From the NCBI RefSeq assembly GCF_007858185.1, contig NZ_VFES01000016.1, forward strand, positions 107,917-171,916: a stretch of 64,000 nucleotides of DNA, read 5' to 3'. A program made the translations under genes and the position numbers. The notes beneath the pieces are model-generated. The model was not told where the DNA came from, searched no databases, and was given only the letters and a program-made list of their open reading frames with translations. Below are positions 57,609 to 64,000 of this stretch, piece by piece (within the stretch, counting starts at the first letter, position 1; each line of letters opens with the position of its first letter). The DNA is from Pseudomonas grimontii. GTDB lineage: Bacteria; Pseudomonadota; Gammaproteobacteria; Pseudomonadales; Pseudomonadaceae.

Positions 57609-57974
57609 TTACTTCAGCTCGACTTTAGCGCCTGCTTCTTCCAGAGTTGCCTTGGCTTTGTCGCCTGCGTCTTTGGTCACTGCTTCCAGAACCATAGCAG
57701 GAGCGCCGTCAACTACAGCCTTGGCTTCTTTCAGGCCCAGACCGGTCAGTTCACGTACTGCCTTGATCACGTTAACTTTCTTCTCGCCAGCTTCCAGCAG
57801 CATGACGTTGAATTCGGTTTGCTCTTCAACAACGGCAGCAGCAGCAGCTGGACCAGCAGAAGCAGCGGCAGCGGAAACGCCGAATTTTTCTTCGAAAGCT
57901 TTGATCAGCTCAACAACCTGCAGAACCGACATTTCAGCTACGGCGTTGAGGATATCGTCTTGGGAGATAGACAT
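57609..57974 (-). CDS. rplL: 50S ribosomal protein L7/L12
   Basis: A 121-residue stalk protein: N-terminal dimerisation domain (MSISQDDILNAVAEMSVLQV), an Ala-rich hinge (SAAAASAGPAAAAAVVEE) and a factor-binding C-terminal domain (GEKKVNVIKAVRELTGLGLK). Present in multiple copies per ribosome, so made in excess of L10. Cotranscribed with rplJ, 78 bases upstream. Confidence 0.98.
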   Translation of the reverse strand: MSISQDDILNAVAEMSVLQVVELIKAFEEKFGVSAAAASAGPAAAAAVVEEQTEFNVMLLEAGEKKVNVIKAVRELTGLGLKEAKAVVDGAPAMVLEAVTKDAGDKAKATLEEAGAKVELK

Positions 57975-58052
57975 TGCTGTATTTCCTGAATTGGGGGACG
58001 GCCTACGCGGCCATCGAAATAAACAAAAATACGCGAGAGAAATTGCTCAGCC

Positions 58053-58553
58053 TTAGGCTGCGGCAGCTTCTTTTTGCTCGCGAACTGCAGCCAGAGTACG
58101 AGCCAGCTTGCTGGTAGCGCCTTGAATCACGCTCATCAGCTGCGAAATGGCTTCGTCGCGGGTCGGCAGTGTTGCCAGTACGTCGATTTGGTTAGCTGCG
58201 AGGAACTTGCCCTCGAACGCAGCTGCCTTGATCTCGAACTTATCCTGACTCTTGGCGAACTCTTTGAACAAACGGGCAGCAGCGCCTGGATGATCCTTGG
58301 AGAAAGCAATCAGAGTCGGGCCGGTGAACACGTCGTTGAGGACACTGTATTCAGTGTCAGCAACAGCGCGCTTGAGCAGGGTGTTACGTACAACACGCAC
58401 GTATACGCCAGCTTCACGAGCCTCTTTACGGAGTCCGGTCATAGCGCCTACTGTCACACCACGGGCATCAGCCACGACAGCGGACAGAGCAGCTTTGGCA
58501 GCCTCGTTGACTTCAGCGACGATGGCCTTCTTGTCTTCGAGATTAATTGCCAC
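58053..58553 (-). CDS. rplJ: 50S ribosomal protein L10
   Basis: A 166-residue L10, MAINLEDKKAIVAEVNEAAK, whose C-terminal helix carries the L7/L12 dimers. The L10(L12) complex represses its own mRNA in E. coli. The start at 58553 is likely GTG (the codon reads GTGGCAATTAAT), with AGGAG a few bases upstream. Confidence 0.97.
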   Translation of the reverse strand: MAINLEDKKAIVAEVNEAAKAALSAVVADARGVTVGAMTGLRKEAREAGVYVRVVRNTLLKRAVADTEYSVLNDVFTGPTLIAFSKDHPGAAARLFKEFAKSQDKFEIKAAAFEGKFLAANQIDVLATLPTRDEAISQLMSVIQGATSKLARTLAAVREQKEAAAA

Positions 58554-58561
58554 GGGTTTAA

Positions 58562-58735
58562 CTCCTGCTTGTTACCGTTTCATCTGGCCGAGGCCGGATG
58601 TCGTTTTGGTGTCTGATTCGGTAAGGAACCGGGAGCACCATCTGCGTAGGCTTGTGGTTTAAGACTTGCGCCGCCTACGGTCTTGGATAGCCCCCGCCAG
58701 GCAGGGACCCCAATTTTTTCCGATTGGCCCAATTG
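58562..58735 (-). promoter_or_regulatory. Candidate L10 leader (autoregulatory RNA) upstream of rplJ
   Basis: The 200-base gap between rplA and rplJ contains a 7-bp stem CGTAGGC/GCCTACG (58645-58651 with 58673-58679) enclosing a bulged arm, plus flanking GC-rich segments. Position and size match the L10 leader, where L10(L12) binds to shut off rplJL translation. A covariance-model hit would confirm the exact bounds. Confidence 0.6.
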
Positions 58736-58753
58736 CTTGCGCCAATCTGTGTC

Positions 58754-59449
58754 TTATACGTCCAGCGAGCCTTGGTCGATGACCAGACCTGGGCCCATAG
58801 TGGTGCTCAGGGTAACGCGCTTGACGTAGATACCTTTCGAGGAAGCTGGCTTGATACGCTTCAGATCAGCGATCAGGGCTTCAACGTTTTCCTTCAGCTT
58901 GACGGCGTCGAAGCCGACTTTGCCAACGGAGGTGTGAATGATGCCGTTTTTGTCGGTGCGATAACGAACCTGACCAGCCTTGGCGTTTTTAACCGCGGTA
59001 GCTACGTCTGGCGTTACGGTGCCGACTTTAGGGTTAGGCATCAGGCCACGTGGACCCAGGATCTGACCCAATTGACCTACAACACGCATTGCATCCGGGG
59101 AAGCAATAACTACGTCGTAGTTCAGGTCGCCGCCTTTCATTTCGGCAGCCAGGTCGTCCATACCAACGCGATCAGCGCCGGCGGCCAGAGCAGCTTCAGC
59201 TGCCGGGCCTTGAGTGAAGACAGCTACACGAACAGTCTTACCAGTACCGTGCGGCAGCACAGTAGCGCTACGAACGACCTGGTCAGATTTACGTGGGTCA
59301 ACACCCAGGTTTACAGCAACGTCAACGGACTCGCTGAACTTGACAGTCGACAGCTCGGTCAGCAGAGCAGCAGCGTCTACAAAGTTGTAGGACTTGCCCG
59401 CTTCGATTTTGCCGGCGATAGCCTTTTGGCGCTTGGTCAGCTTAGCCAT
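58754..59449 (-). CDS. rplA: 50S ribosomal protein L1
   Basis: A 231-residue L1, MAKLTKRQKAIAGKIEAGKS, with the RNA-binding GPRGLMPNPKVGTV. It forms the mobile L1 stalk at the E site and represses the L11 operon in E. coli. Its ATG overlaps the rplK stop by one base (TAATG), so the two are coupled. Confidence 0.98.
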   Translation of the reverse strand: MAKLTKRQKAIAGKIEAGKSYNFVDAAALLTELSTVKFSESVDVAVNLGVDPRKSDQVVRSATVLPHGTGKTVRVAVFTQGPAAEAALAAGADRVGMDDLAAEMKGGDLNYDVVIASPDAMRVVGQLGQILGPRGLMPNPKVGTVTPDVATAVKNAKAGQVRYRTDKNGIIHTSVGKVGFDAVKLKENVEALIADLKRIKPASSKGIYVKRVTLSTTMGPGLVIDQGSLDV

Positions 59450-59880
59450 TACACACCCTCCACGTTAAGGCCCATGCTACGAGCAGAACCGGCGATGGTA
59501 CGCACGGCTGCATCCATATCAGCTGCAGTCAGATCCGCGTTTTTGGTTTTCGCGATTTCTTCCAGCTGAGCACGAGTTACGGTGCCAACCTTAACGGTGT
59601 TAGGACGAGCGGAACCGCTAGTCAGACCAGCAGCTTTCTTCAGCAGAACCGAAGCCGGGGTCGACTTGGTTTCGAAAGTGAAGCTACGGTCGCTGTATAC
59701 AGTGATGATCACTGGAGTCGGCAGACCTGGCTCAAGACCCTGAGTACGGGCGTTGAAGGCCTTGCAGAATTCCATGATGTTCACGCCGTGCTGACCCAGA
59801 GCCGGACCAACAGGTGGACTTGGGTTGGCCTGAGCGGCCTTCACTTGCAGCTTGATGTAAGCGGTAATCTTCTTGGCCAT
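59449..59880 (-). CDS. rplK: 50S ribosomal protein L11
   Basis: A 143-residue L11, MAKKITAYIKLQVKAAQANP, with the Pro-rich GPALGQHGVNIMEFCKAFN and the C-terminal GSARSMGLNVEGV. It binds the GTPase-associated region of 23S rRNA and is needed for RelA activation. The ATG at 59880 gives the family length. Confidence 0.98.
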   Translation of the reverse strand: MAKKITAYIKLQVKAAQANPSPPVGPALGQHGVNIMEFCKAFNARTQGLEPGLPTPVIITVYSDRSFTFETKSTPASVLLKKAAGLTSGSARPNTVKVGTVTRAQLEEIAKTKNADLTAADMDAAVRTIAGSARSMGLNVEGV

Positions 59881-59955
59881 GAGGCACTCCAATTACGGGT
59901 TCAAGCGCCTCGAAAGGCTCCCCGGTTACTTGCGCGTTTATCCCAGTGACGACAA

Positions 59956-59982
59956 AACCCCACAGCCTTAGGCTGCGGGGTT
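59956..59982 (-). terminator. Terminator between nusG and rplK
   Basis: AACCCCACAGCC/GGCTGCGGGGTT is a 12-bp stem with one G-T type mismatch and a three-base loop; on the minus strand TTTTGTC follows. It lies 15 bases after the nusG stop and separates the secE-nusG and rplKA transcripts. Confidence 0.88.
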
Positions 59983-59997
59983 GGGATGCTTACTCAG

Positions 59998-60531
59998 CTA
60001 GACCTTCTCGACCTGGCTGAATTCCAACTCTACCGGAGTAGAGCGACCGAAAATGAGCACCGCGACCTGGATCCGGCTCTTTTCGTAGTTAACCTCTTCG
60101 ACGGTACCGTTGAAATCAGCAAACGGACCATCTGTGACGCGAACAACCTCACCCGGCTCGAACAACGTCTTCGGCTTAGGCTTGTCGCTACCGTCGGCGA
60201 CGCGACGCAGAATTGCTTCTGCCTCTTTGTCAGTGATCGGAGCAGGCTTATCAGCAGTACCGCCAATGAAACCCATTACACGAGGAGTGTCCTTGACCAA
60301 GTGCCAAGTACCTTCATTCATGTCCATCTGTACCAGCACGTAGCCAGGGAAGAACTTGCGCTCACTCTTGCGCTTCTGACCATTCCGCATTTCAACCACT
60401 TCTTCAGTGGGAACCAGAATTTCGCCGAAGCCATCTTCCATGCCTGCCAGCTTTACGCGCTCCAGCAAAGAGCGCATAACATGCTTCTCGTAACCCGAGT
60501 AAGCATGCACAACGTACCAACGCTTAGCCAC
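59998..60531 (-). CDS. nusG: Transcription termination/antitermination factor NusG
   Basis: A 177-residue NusG, MAKRWYVVHAYSGYEKHVMR, with the NGN domain that clamps RNA polymerase and a C-terminal KOW domain (FEPGEVVRVTDGPFADFNGT) that binds Rho or S10. Ten bases after secE. Confidence 0.98.
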   Translation of the reverse strand: MAKRWYVVHAYSGYEKHVMRSLLERVKLAGMEDGFGEILVPTEEVVEMRNGQKRKSERKFFPGYVLVQMDMNEGTWHLVKDTPRVMGFIGGTADKPAPITDKEAEAILRRVADGSDKPKPKTLFEPGEVVRVTDGPFADFNGTVEEVNYEKSRIQVAVLIFGRSTPVELEFSQVEKV

Positions 60532-60540
60532 GGGACACCC

Positions 60541-60909
60541 TTAGCCAACAATCAAGGAAACAAGCCAGCCGAGCAGGGAATCAAGCCCCCACAACAGCAA
60601 CGCCATAACCAGAACAACAGCCACGACAATCAACGTGGTCTGCGTGGTTTCTTGGCGAGTCGGCCAAACGACTTTACGGATTTCGGTGCGAGCTTCCTTC
60701 ACCAGGACCGCGAAAGACTTGCCTTTGGCAGTCTGCAGGCCTACAAAGGCAGCTACAGCAGCAAGGGCCAGCAAAGCGAGAACGCGGTACAGGATCGGCG
60801 AAGCAGAGTAGTACTGATTGCCAACAACGCCTACGACCACCAAAGCGACTACAGCGAGCCACTTTACCAGATCGAAACGAGAGCTTTGAGCTTCAGCCTT
60901 AGGAGTCAT
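60541..60909 (-). CDS. secE: Protein translocase subunit SecE
   Basis: A 122-residue SecE of the long gammaproteobacterial type with three predicted membrane helices (about 18-35, 42-60 and 95-118). The conserved amphipathic segment is KEARTEIRKVVWPTRQETTQ. It clamps SecY. It is transcribed with tRNA-Trp upstream (45 bases) and nusG downstream. Confidence 0.97.
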   Translation of the reverse strand: MTPKAEAQSSRFDLVKWLAVVALVVVGVVGNQYYSASPILYRVLALLALAAVAAFVGLQTAKGKSFAVLVKEARTEIRKVVWPTRQETTQTTLIVVAVVLVMALLLWGLDSLLGWLVSLIVG

Positions 60910-60954
60910 CTATGAAGATCCTGTGAAAAGAAAGCCAGACACACCACGTGAATC

Positions 60955-61030
60955 TGGCAGGTCAGGAGGGAATCGAACCCCCAACCTACGGTTTTGGAGA
61001 CCGTCGCTCTGCCAATTGAGCTACTGACCT
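60955..61030 (-). tRNA. tRNA-Trp (CCA anticodon)
   Basis: A 76-base cloverleaf with encoded CCA: acceptor AGGTCAG/CTGACCT, T-arm GGTTCGATTCC, anticodon CCA (60995-60997 on the complementary strand). First element of the tRNA-Trp-secE-nusG transcript. Confidence 0.97.
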
Positions 61031-61050
61031 AAAACAAAATCAGGCCGACC

Positions 61051-61079
61051 ATTATGCAGACCTGAAAAAGACTTTACAA
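61051..61079 (-). promoter_or_regulatory. Promoter of tRNA-Trp-secE-nusG
   Basis: On the minus strand TTGTAA (61079-61074), 17 bases, CATAAT (61056-61051). The start site would be about 15 bases before the tRNA-Trp 5' end. Read from sequence only. Confidence 0.6.
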
Positions 61080-61159
61080 CAACCAACCCCCAGAGACTTG
61101 AAATCACCCAAGCAACGAGCGATCTAAAACACTATCAAGCCGAGTCAGCCGTTAAAACA

Positions 61160-61185
61160 AAGGCAGATATTTTCATATCTGCCTT
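61160..61185 (-). terminator. Terminator of the Tyr-Gly-Thr tRNA transcript
   Basis: AAGGCAGATAT, TTTC, ATATCTGCCTT: an 11-bp perfect stem; on the minus strand TTGTTTTAACGG follows. It lies seven bases past the tRNA-Thr 3' end, at the place where other pseudomonads have tufB. Confidence 0.85.
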
Positions 61186-61191
61186 GTTATA

Positions 61192-61267
61192 TGGAGCTCT
61201 TGAGCGGATTTGAACCGCTGACCTCACCCTTACCAAGGGTGTGCTCTACCAACTGAGCTACAAGAGC
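61192..61267 (-). tRNA. tRNA-Thr (GGT anticodon)
   Basis: A 76-base cloverleaf with encoded CCA; acceptor GCTCTTG/CAAGAGC, anticodon GGT (61232-61234 on the complementary strand), T-arm GGTTCAAATCC. Confidence 0.97.
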
Positions 61268-61293
61268 GAAACACTATGCACAACCTGCAAACT

Positions 61294-61367
<74 letters not shown>

Positions 61368-61390
61368 GGAGCTTGCAGCTCACGCTAAAA

Positions 61391-61475
<85 letters not shown>

Positions 61476-61488
61476 TAAGCGAGCCGGC

Positions 61489-61516
61489 ATTCTACATCAT
61501 GCCGACCTTCTGTCAA
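61489..61516 (-). promoter_or_regulatory. Proximal promoter of the tRNA cluster
   Basis: On the minus strand TTGACA (61516-61511), 16 bases, TAGAAT (61494-61489), then a GC-rich GCCGGCTCGC discriminator typical of stringently controlled stable-RNA promoters. Confidence 0.8.
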
Positions 61517-61605
61517 GCATTTTCTCATTAAAAATATGAGGTTAGCTGCATTGACCTTCGCTTCACGCCGTAGACCTTAATGGTCTTCACTGCGAAGCGG
61601 GCGCC

Positions 61606-61634
61606 ATTCTATGCAAACTATTCGAGAGTTGCAA
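61606..61634 (-). promoter_or_regulatory. Possible distal promoter of the tRNA cluster
   Basis: On the minus strand TTGCAA (61634-61629), 17 bases, TAGAAT (61611-61606), followed by GC-rich GGCGCCCGC. It overlaps the 3' end of the SPOR-like gene. An imperfect hairpin (about 61559-61598) lies between it and the proximal promoter. Confidence 0.55.
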
Positions 61635-62064
61635 TGCCTTCGCACAGCATTATTTTATGTTTTAACTCATTGAATTCCTTAGCAAGGTTTTCAAAGGGCA
61701 GATCCTCAGCCAGGCCTCGGCTTTCTGGGGCAACCCGGAGCCAGTAACCCTGCGCATCAGGAGTACTCAGCAACTGAACCTTGACCTTTATATCCAGGCT
61801 AGTGAGACGCTGCTCAACGAATTGAGCCTGTCGCAGGTCGGCAAAGCCACCAATGTACAAGCAAGTATTTTGCGCATCAGATGCCTTAGCCCGATCCCTT
61901 CGCACGACGGCGTCAGAGGACTCACTCAGCAGGCGAATATCCTGCTGCGTATTCCGATAGAGGCTCAGAGGGGTAACGTCTTTAGCGCGCAACGGCGCCT
62001 CTTGCTGATGCCATATGTAGTAGAAGGCGTTGAGGATCAATAAAAGCAAAAACAGCCAACGCAT
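61618..62064 (-). CDS. Small membrane-anchored SPOR-like protein
   Basis: A 148-residue protein: one N-terminal membrane helix (MRWLFLLLLILNAFYYIW), a charged linker and a C-terminal region LYIGGFADLRQAQFVEQRLT...YWLRVAPESRG that resembles a SPOR (peptidoglycan-binding) repeat. GAGG lies five bases before the ATG at 62064. It follows coaX closely, as PA4278 follows coaX in P. aeruginosa, so birA-coaX-SPOR form one operon. Role not known; envelope location is inferred. Confidence 0.8.
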   Translation of the reverse strand: MRWLFLLLLILNAFYYIWHQQEAPLRAKDVTPLSLYRNTQQDIRLLSESSDAVVRRDRAKASDAQNTCLYIGGFADLRQAQFVEQRLTSLDIKVKVQLLSTPDAQGYWLRVAPESRGLAEDLPFENLAKEFNELKHKIMLCEGIATLE

Positions 62065-62071
62065 AAACACC

Positions 62072-62821
62072 TCAAGATAAAGGGCACGCCATCGCCAACC
62101 CCACGAAAATCAAATCAGGAACGAGCCGAGCCTGGGGCACTGCATCCCTCACCAAATCAGCATCGCCGCCAGTCAGGAATACAGTAAAGTTATCACCCCA
62201 ATAACTTCTGGCCAGCTCAAGCTGGGTCAGCACAAATCCTCTGAGCATCAACGTACAGCCACGCTCTACGGCCTCTACGGTCGTGCGCCCTGGAGAGAGG
62301 CACTCCAATGCTCTTTCGGCAGCAGCGTCGTCGTAACGTATCTTGCGCGTATGCGTACGCAACTGATTACGCATGAGGGGCATACCAGGACAGATGAAAC
62401 CGCCTAGATGCTCACCATCCCCTGCAATAAAATCTGCGGTCGCCGCCGTACCAAAATCAAGCACCAGGCATGCGCCCGAAGCCAATTTGAAGCCACCCAG
62501 CATCGCTAACCAGCGATCAAGACCAAGACGCTCGAAATCTTCGTAGCCGTTGCGCACCCCGGCCATTTCTCGTGCAGAAACGGCGCAGGAAACGACAACA
62601 CCAAAAGCCTCCACCAGCGCTGCAACCAGATTGTTTGTTTCATCCAGAGCACGAACGCTCACTAACCGGCAATGCGTCAATAACAGGCCAGGCAGCGATG
62701 ACAGGCTTTCAATCAGTGCGACATCCGAACCAGCTATGCCCTCTGCAGATACGATCGCCCGATCCGAACCAAGTACGCGCCACTTAATAAAGCTATTCCC
62801 ACAGTCGAGCTCAAGAATCAT
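62072..62821 (-). CDS. coaX: Type III pantothenate kinase CoaX
   Basis: A 249-residue ASKHA-fold kinase, MILELDCGNSFIKWRVLGSD, with VLDFGTAATADFI and the C-terminal VFLTGGDADLV. It phosphorylates pantothenate in the first step of CoA synthesis; the type III enzyme is the one used by pseudomonads and is feedback-resistant. The ATG overlaps the end of birA by 11 bases, so they are coupled. Confidence 0.95.
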   Translation of the reverse strand: MILELDCGNSFIKWRVLGSDRAIVSAEGIAGSDVALIESLSSLPGLLLTHCRLVSVRALDETNNLVAALVEAFGVVVSCAVSAREMAGVRNGYEDFERLGLDRWLAMLGGFKLASGACLVLDFGTAATADFIAGDGEHLGGFICPGMPLMRNQLRTHTRKIRYDDAAAERALECLSPGRTTVEAVERGCTLMLRGFVLTQLELARSYWGDNFTVFLTGGDADLVRDAVPQARLVPDLIFVGLAMACPLS

Positions 62822-63770
62822 CACGCAGCCTCAGGCTTAACTCACCACCACTGTATATTTTCTCAACGCCATCGACACTTAAACGCAACGCACCCTGACC
62901 GTCGACACCCAGCACCACCCCATCGACATGGCTGACACCAGCTATGAGTGACACTGCCCTTCCCTGCCAGGCGTGACCTCTCTCCCACTCATCCTTAAGA
63001 GATGCAAAACCTGACGCCCTGTGCAGCTCCAAGTAGCTTTTCAACTGCAAGCACAGACGCGCCACCAAAGAGTTGCGATCAACAGGAGACCCCGTCTCCA
63101 ACTGCACTGATGTCCATTGCTGATCAACCTCATCAGCCTTCTGCATATTCACGTTAATACCTATACCGAGGACAACGTGACAGATATCCGCGGGATCCCC
63201 TACGAGCTCCAGTAAAATCCCGGCAATCTTCTTCTGCCCCACCAGGACGTCATTTGGCCACTTCAAAGCCGCACCCTGCACTCCAGACTCACGCAGCGCC
63301 TGCATGACTGCCAAGCCAACCACAAGACTCAGCCCCTCCAACTGTCGAGGACCATTCTCAATACGCAATAAGAGGCTGTAATACACATTCTGGGCGAACG
63401 GACTGATCCACTTTCGGCCGCGCCGCCCCCTTCCCGCCGTTTGCTGCTCCGCAAGCACCAGAAACGGCGTCGCACACTCAACCTCAACAAGGCGCAGAGC
63501 CTCGGCATTCGTCGAGTCGATGGAATCGTAGATATGAATAGGCCATGTCAGAGAAGATGCATACAGCGCGATCTGCTCAGAACTCAAGAAAACCAGTGGC
63601 GAAGCTAATTGGTACCCCCTGCCACGAACCTTATGGACAGGCAGATTCAATTCGGCCTCAAGATGCTGGAGCTGCTTCCATACAGCACTACGACTAACCC
63701 CAAGGGCGGCGCCAAGTGCTTCTCCGGAATGGAACCGGCCATCTTTCAGAAGTTTTAACAACGTCAGCAT
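62811..63770 (-). CDS. birA: Biotin-protein ligase / biotin operon repressor
   Basis: A 319-residue bifunctional BirA. The N-terminal winged helix (EALGAALGVSRSAVWKQLQH) binds the bio operator, the central ligase has the biotinyl-AMP loop GRGRRGRKW and WPNDVLVGQKK, and a small C-terminal domain follows. It attaches biotin to AccB and represses biotin synthesis. Head of the birA-coaX-SPOR operon, next to the rrn operon end. Confidence 0.95.
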   Translation of the reverse strand: MLTLLKLLKDGRFHSGEALGAALGVSRSAVWKQLQHLEAELNLPVHKVRGRGYQLASPLVFLSSEQIALYASSLTWPIHIYDSIDSTNAEALRLVEVECATPFLVLAEQQTAGRGRRGRKWISPFAQNVYYSLLLRIENGPRQLEGLSLVVGLAVMQALRESGVQGAALKWPNDVLVGQKKIAGILLELVGDPADICHVVLGIGINVNMQKADEVDQQWTSVQLETGSPVDRNSLVARLCLQLKSYLELHRASGFASLKDEWERGHAWQGRAVSLIAGVSHVDGVVLGVDGQGALRLSVDGVEKIYSGGELSLRLRDDS

Positions 63771-63886
63771 GCAAGTATCGCCTCACAATGAGGCACGCAT
63801 GATAGCCATGCGCAGGATCATTGCATAGAAAGGCCGGACTTTAGCACTGAAGGCCACCCCGAGGCGCCTCTTCGCACTTTTCGACC

Positions 63887-63926
63887 GAGCAAAACAAAAC
63901 CCCACCTGCTTTCGCAAATGGGGTTT
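63887..63926 (-). terminator. Terminator of the rRNA operon
   Basis: On the minus strand AAACCCCA, loop, TGGGGTTTTGTTTTGC forms a stem with a U-rich tail shortly after the 5S 3' end. Confidence 0.9.
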
Positions 63927-63936
63927 CGGAATTTAA

Positions 63937-64000
63937 TCTTGACGATGACCTACTCTCACATGGGGAAACCCCACACTACCATCGGCGATGCATCGTTTCA
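63937..64000 (-). rRNA. rrf: 5S rRNA, 3' part
   Basis: On the minus strand the end reads CGCCGATGGTAGTGTGGGG and GAGAGTAGGTCATCGTCAAG, the conserved 3' half of Pseudomonas 5S rRNA. The 5' half lies outside the window; the exact 3' end is uncertain by a few bases. It is the last gene of an rrn operon. Confidence 0.93.

Overview
The window is a chromosomal segment of a Pseudomonas, most likely of the P. fluorescens group. The protein sequences are typically pseudomonad. The gene orders ssb-MFS-uvrA-ftnA-katA-rplQ and zinc-ABC-oprG match those I know from P. aeruginosa. The intergenic palindromes (for example the GGGAGGGGGCTTGCTCCC type) are the kind scattered through fluorescens-group genomes. 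I see no insertion sequence, prophage, integrase or CRISPR array.

Layout. (1) 1-4774: a zinc-linked ABC cluster (His/Asp-rich ZrgA-like protein, ATPase, FtsX-type permease, DUF3299 protein), then the outer membrane porin OprG/OmpW with a candidate ANR box, and a convergent RmlD-like protein. (2) 4941-9200: the large helicase Lhr. (3) 9344-15385, minus strand: an MscS-type channel, then a compact three-gene unit of unknown function made of an OmpA-domain lipoprotein, a five-helix membrane protein and an exported VWA-like protein. The middle gene is split by a one-base frameshift at a G6 tract. (4) 15630-18614: ybhP-clsB-ybhN, a phospholipid and envelope operon with overlapping genes. (5) 18620-23048: small metabolic and regulatory genes (alpha/beta hydrolase, DUF3182, GlxA-type regulator, cysteine hydrolase, tam). 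(6) 23353-30420: ssb, an MFS transporter, uvrA (TTG start), ferritin ftnA and catalase katA.

(7) 30658-60909, all minus strand: the giant translation and transcription cluster. In transcription order (descending coordinates) it runs secE-nusG, rplKA, rplJL, rpoBC, rpsLG-fusA-tuf, the S10 operon (rpsJ to rpsQ), the spc operon (rplN to rpmJ, with secY) and the alpha operon (rpsM to rplQ, with rpoA). The two short genes rpmD and rpmJ are present. Promoters can be read directly for rpsL, rpsJ, the tRNA cluster and tRNA-Trp/secE. Hairpins mark several operon borders and internal gaps. (8) 60955-61475: tRNA-Tyr, Gly, Thr and Trp, with no tuf copy between Thr and Trp, so this locus has a single tuf. 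(9) 61618-63770: a small SPOR-like protein, coaX and birA. (10) The 3' end of a 5S rRNA with the rrn terminator closes the window.

Most of the window is conserved housekeeping DNA. The best candidate for an undescribed system is the OmpA-lipoprotein / membrane protein / VWA-like unit at 11509-15385. Secondary points of interest are the frameshift inside it, the missing tufB, the hairpins inside the ribosomal operons, and the candidate ANR and OxyR sites.
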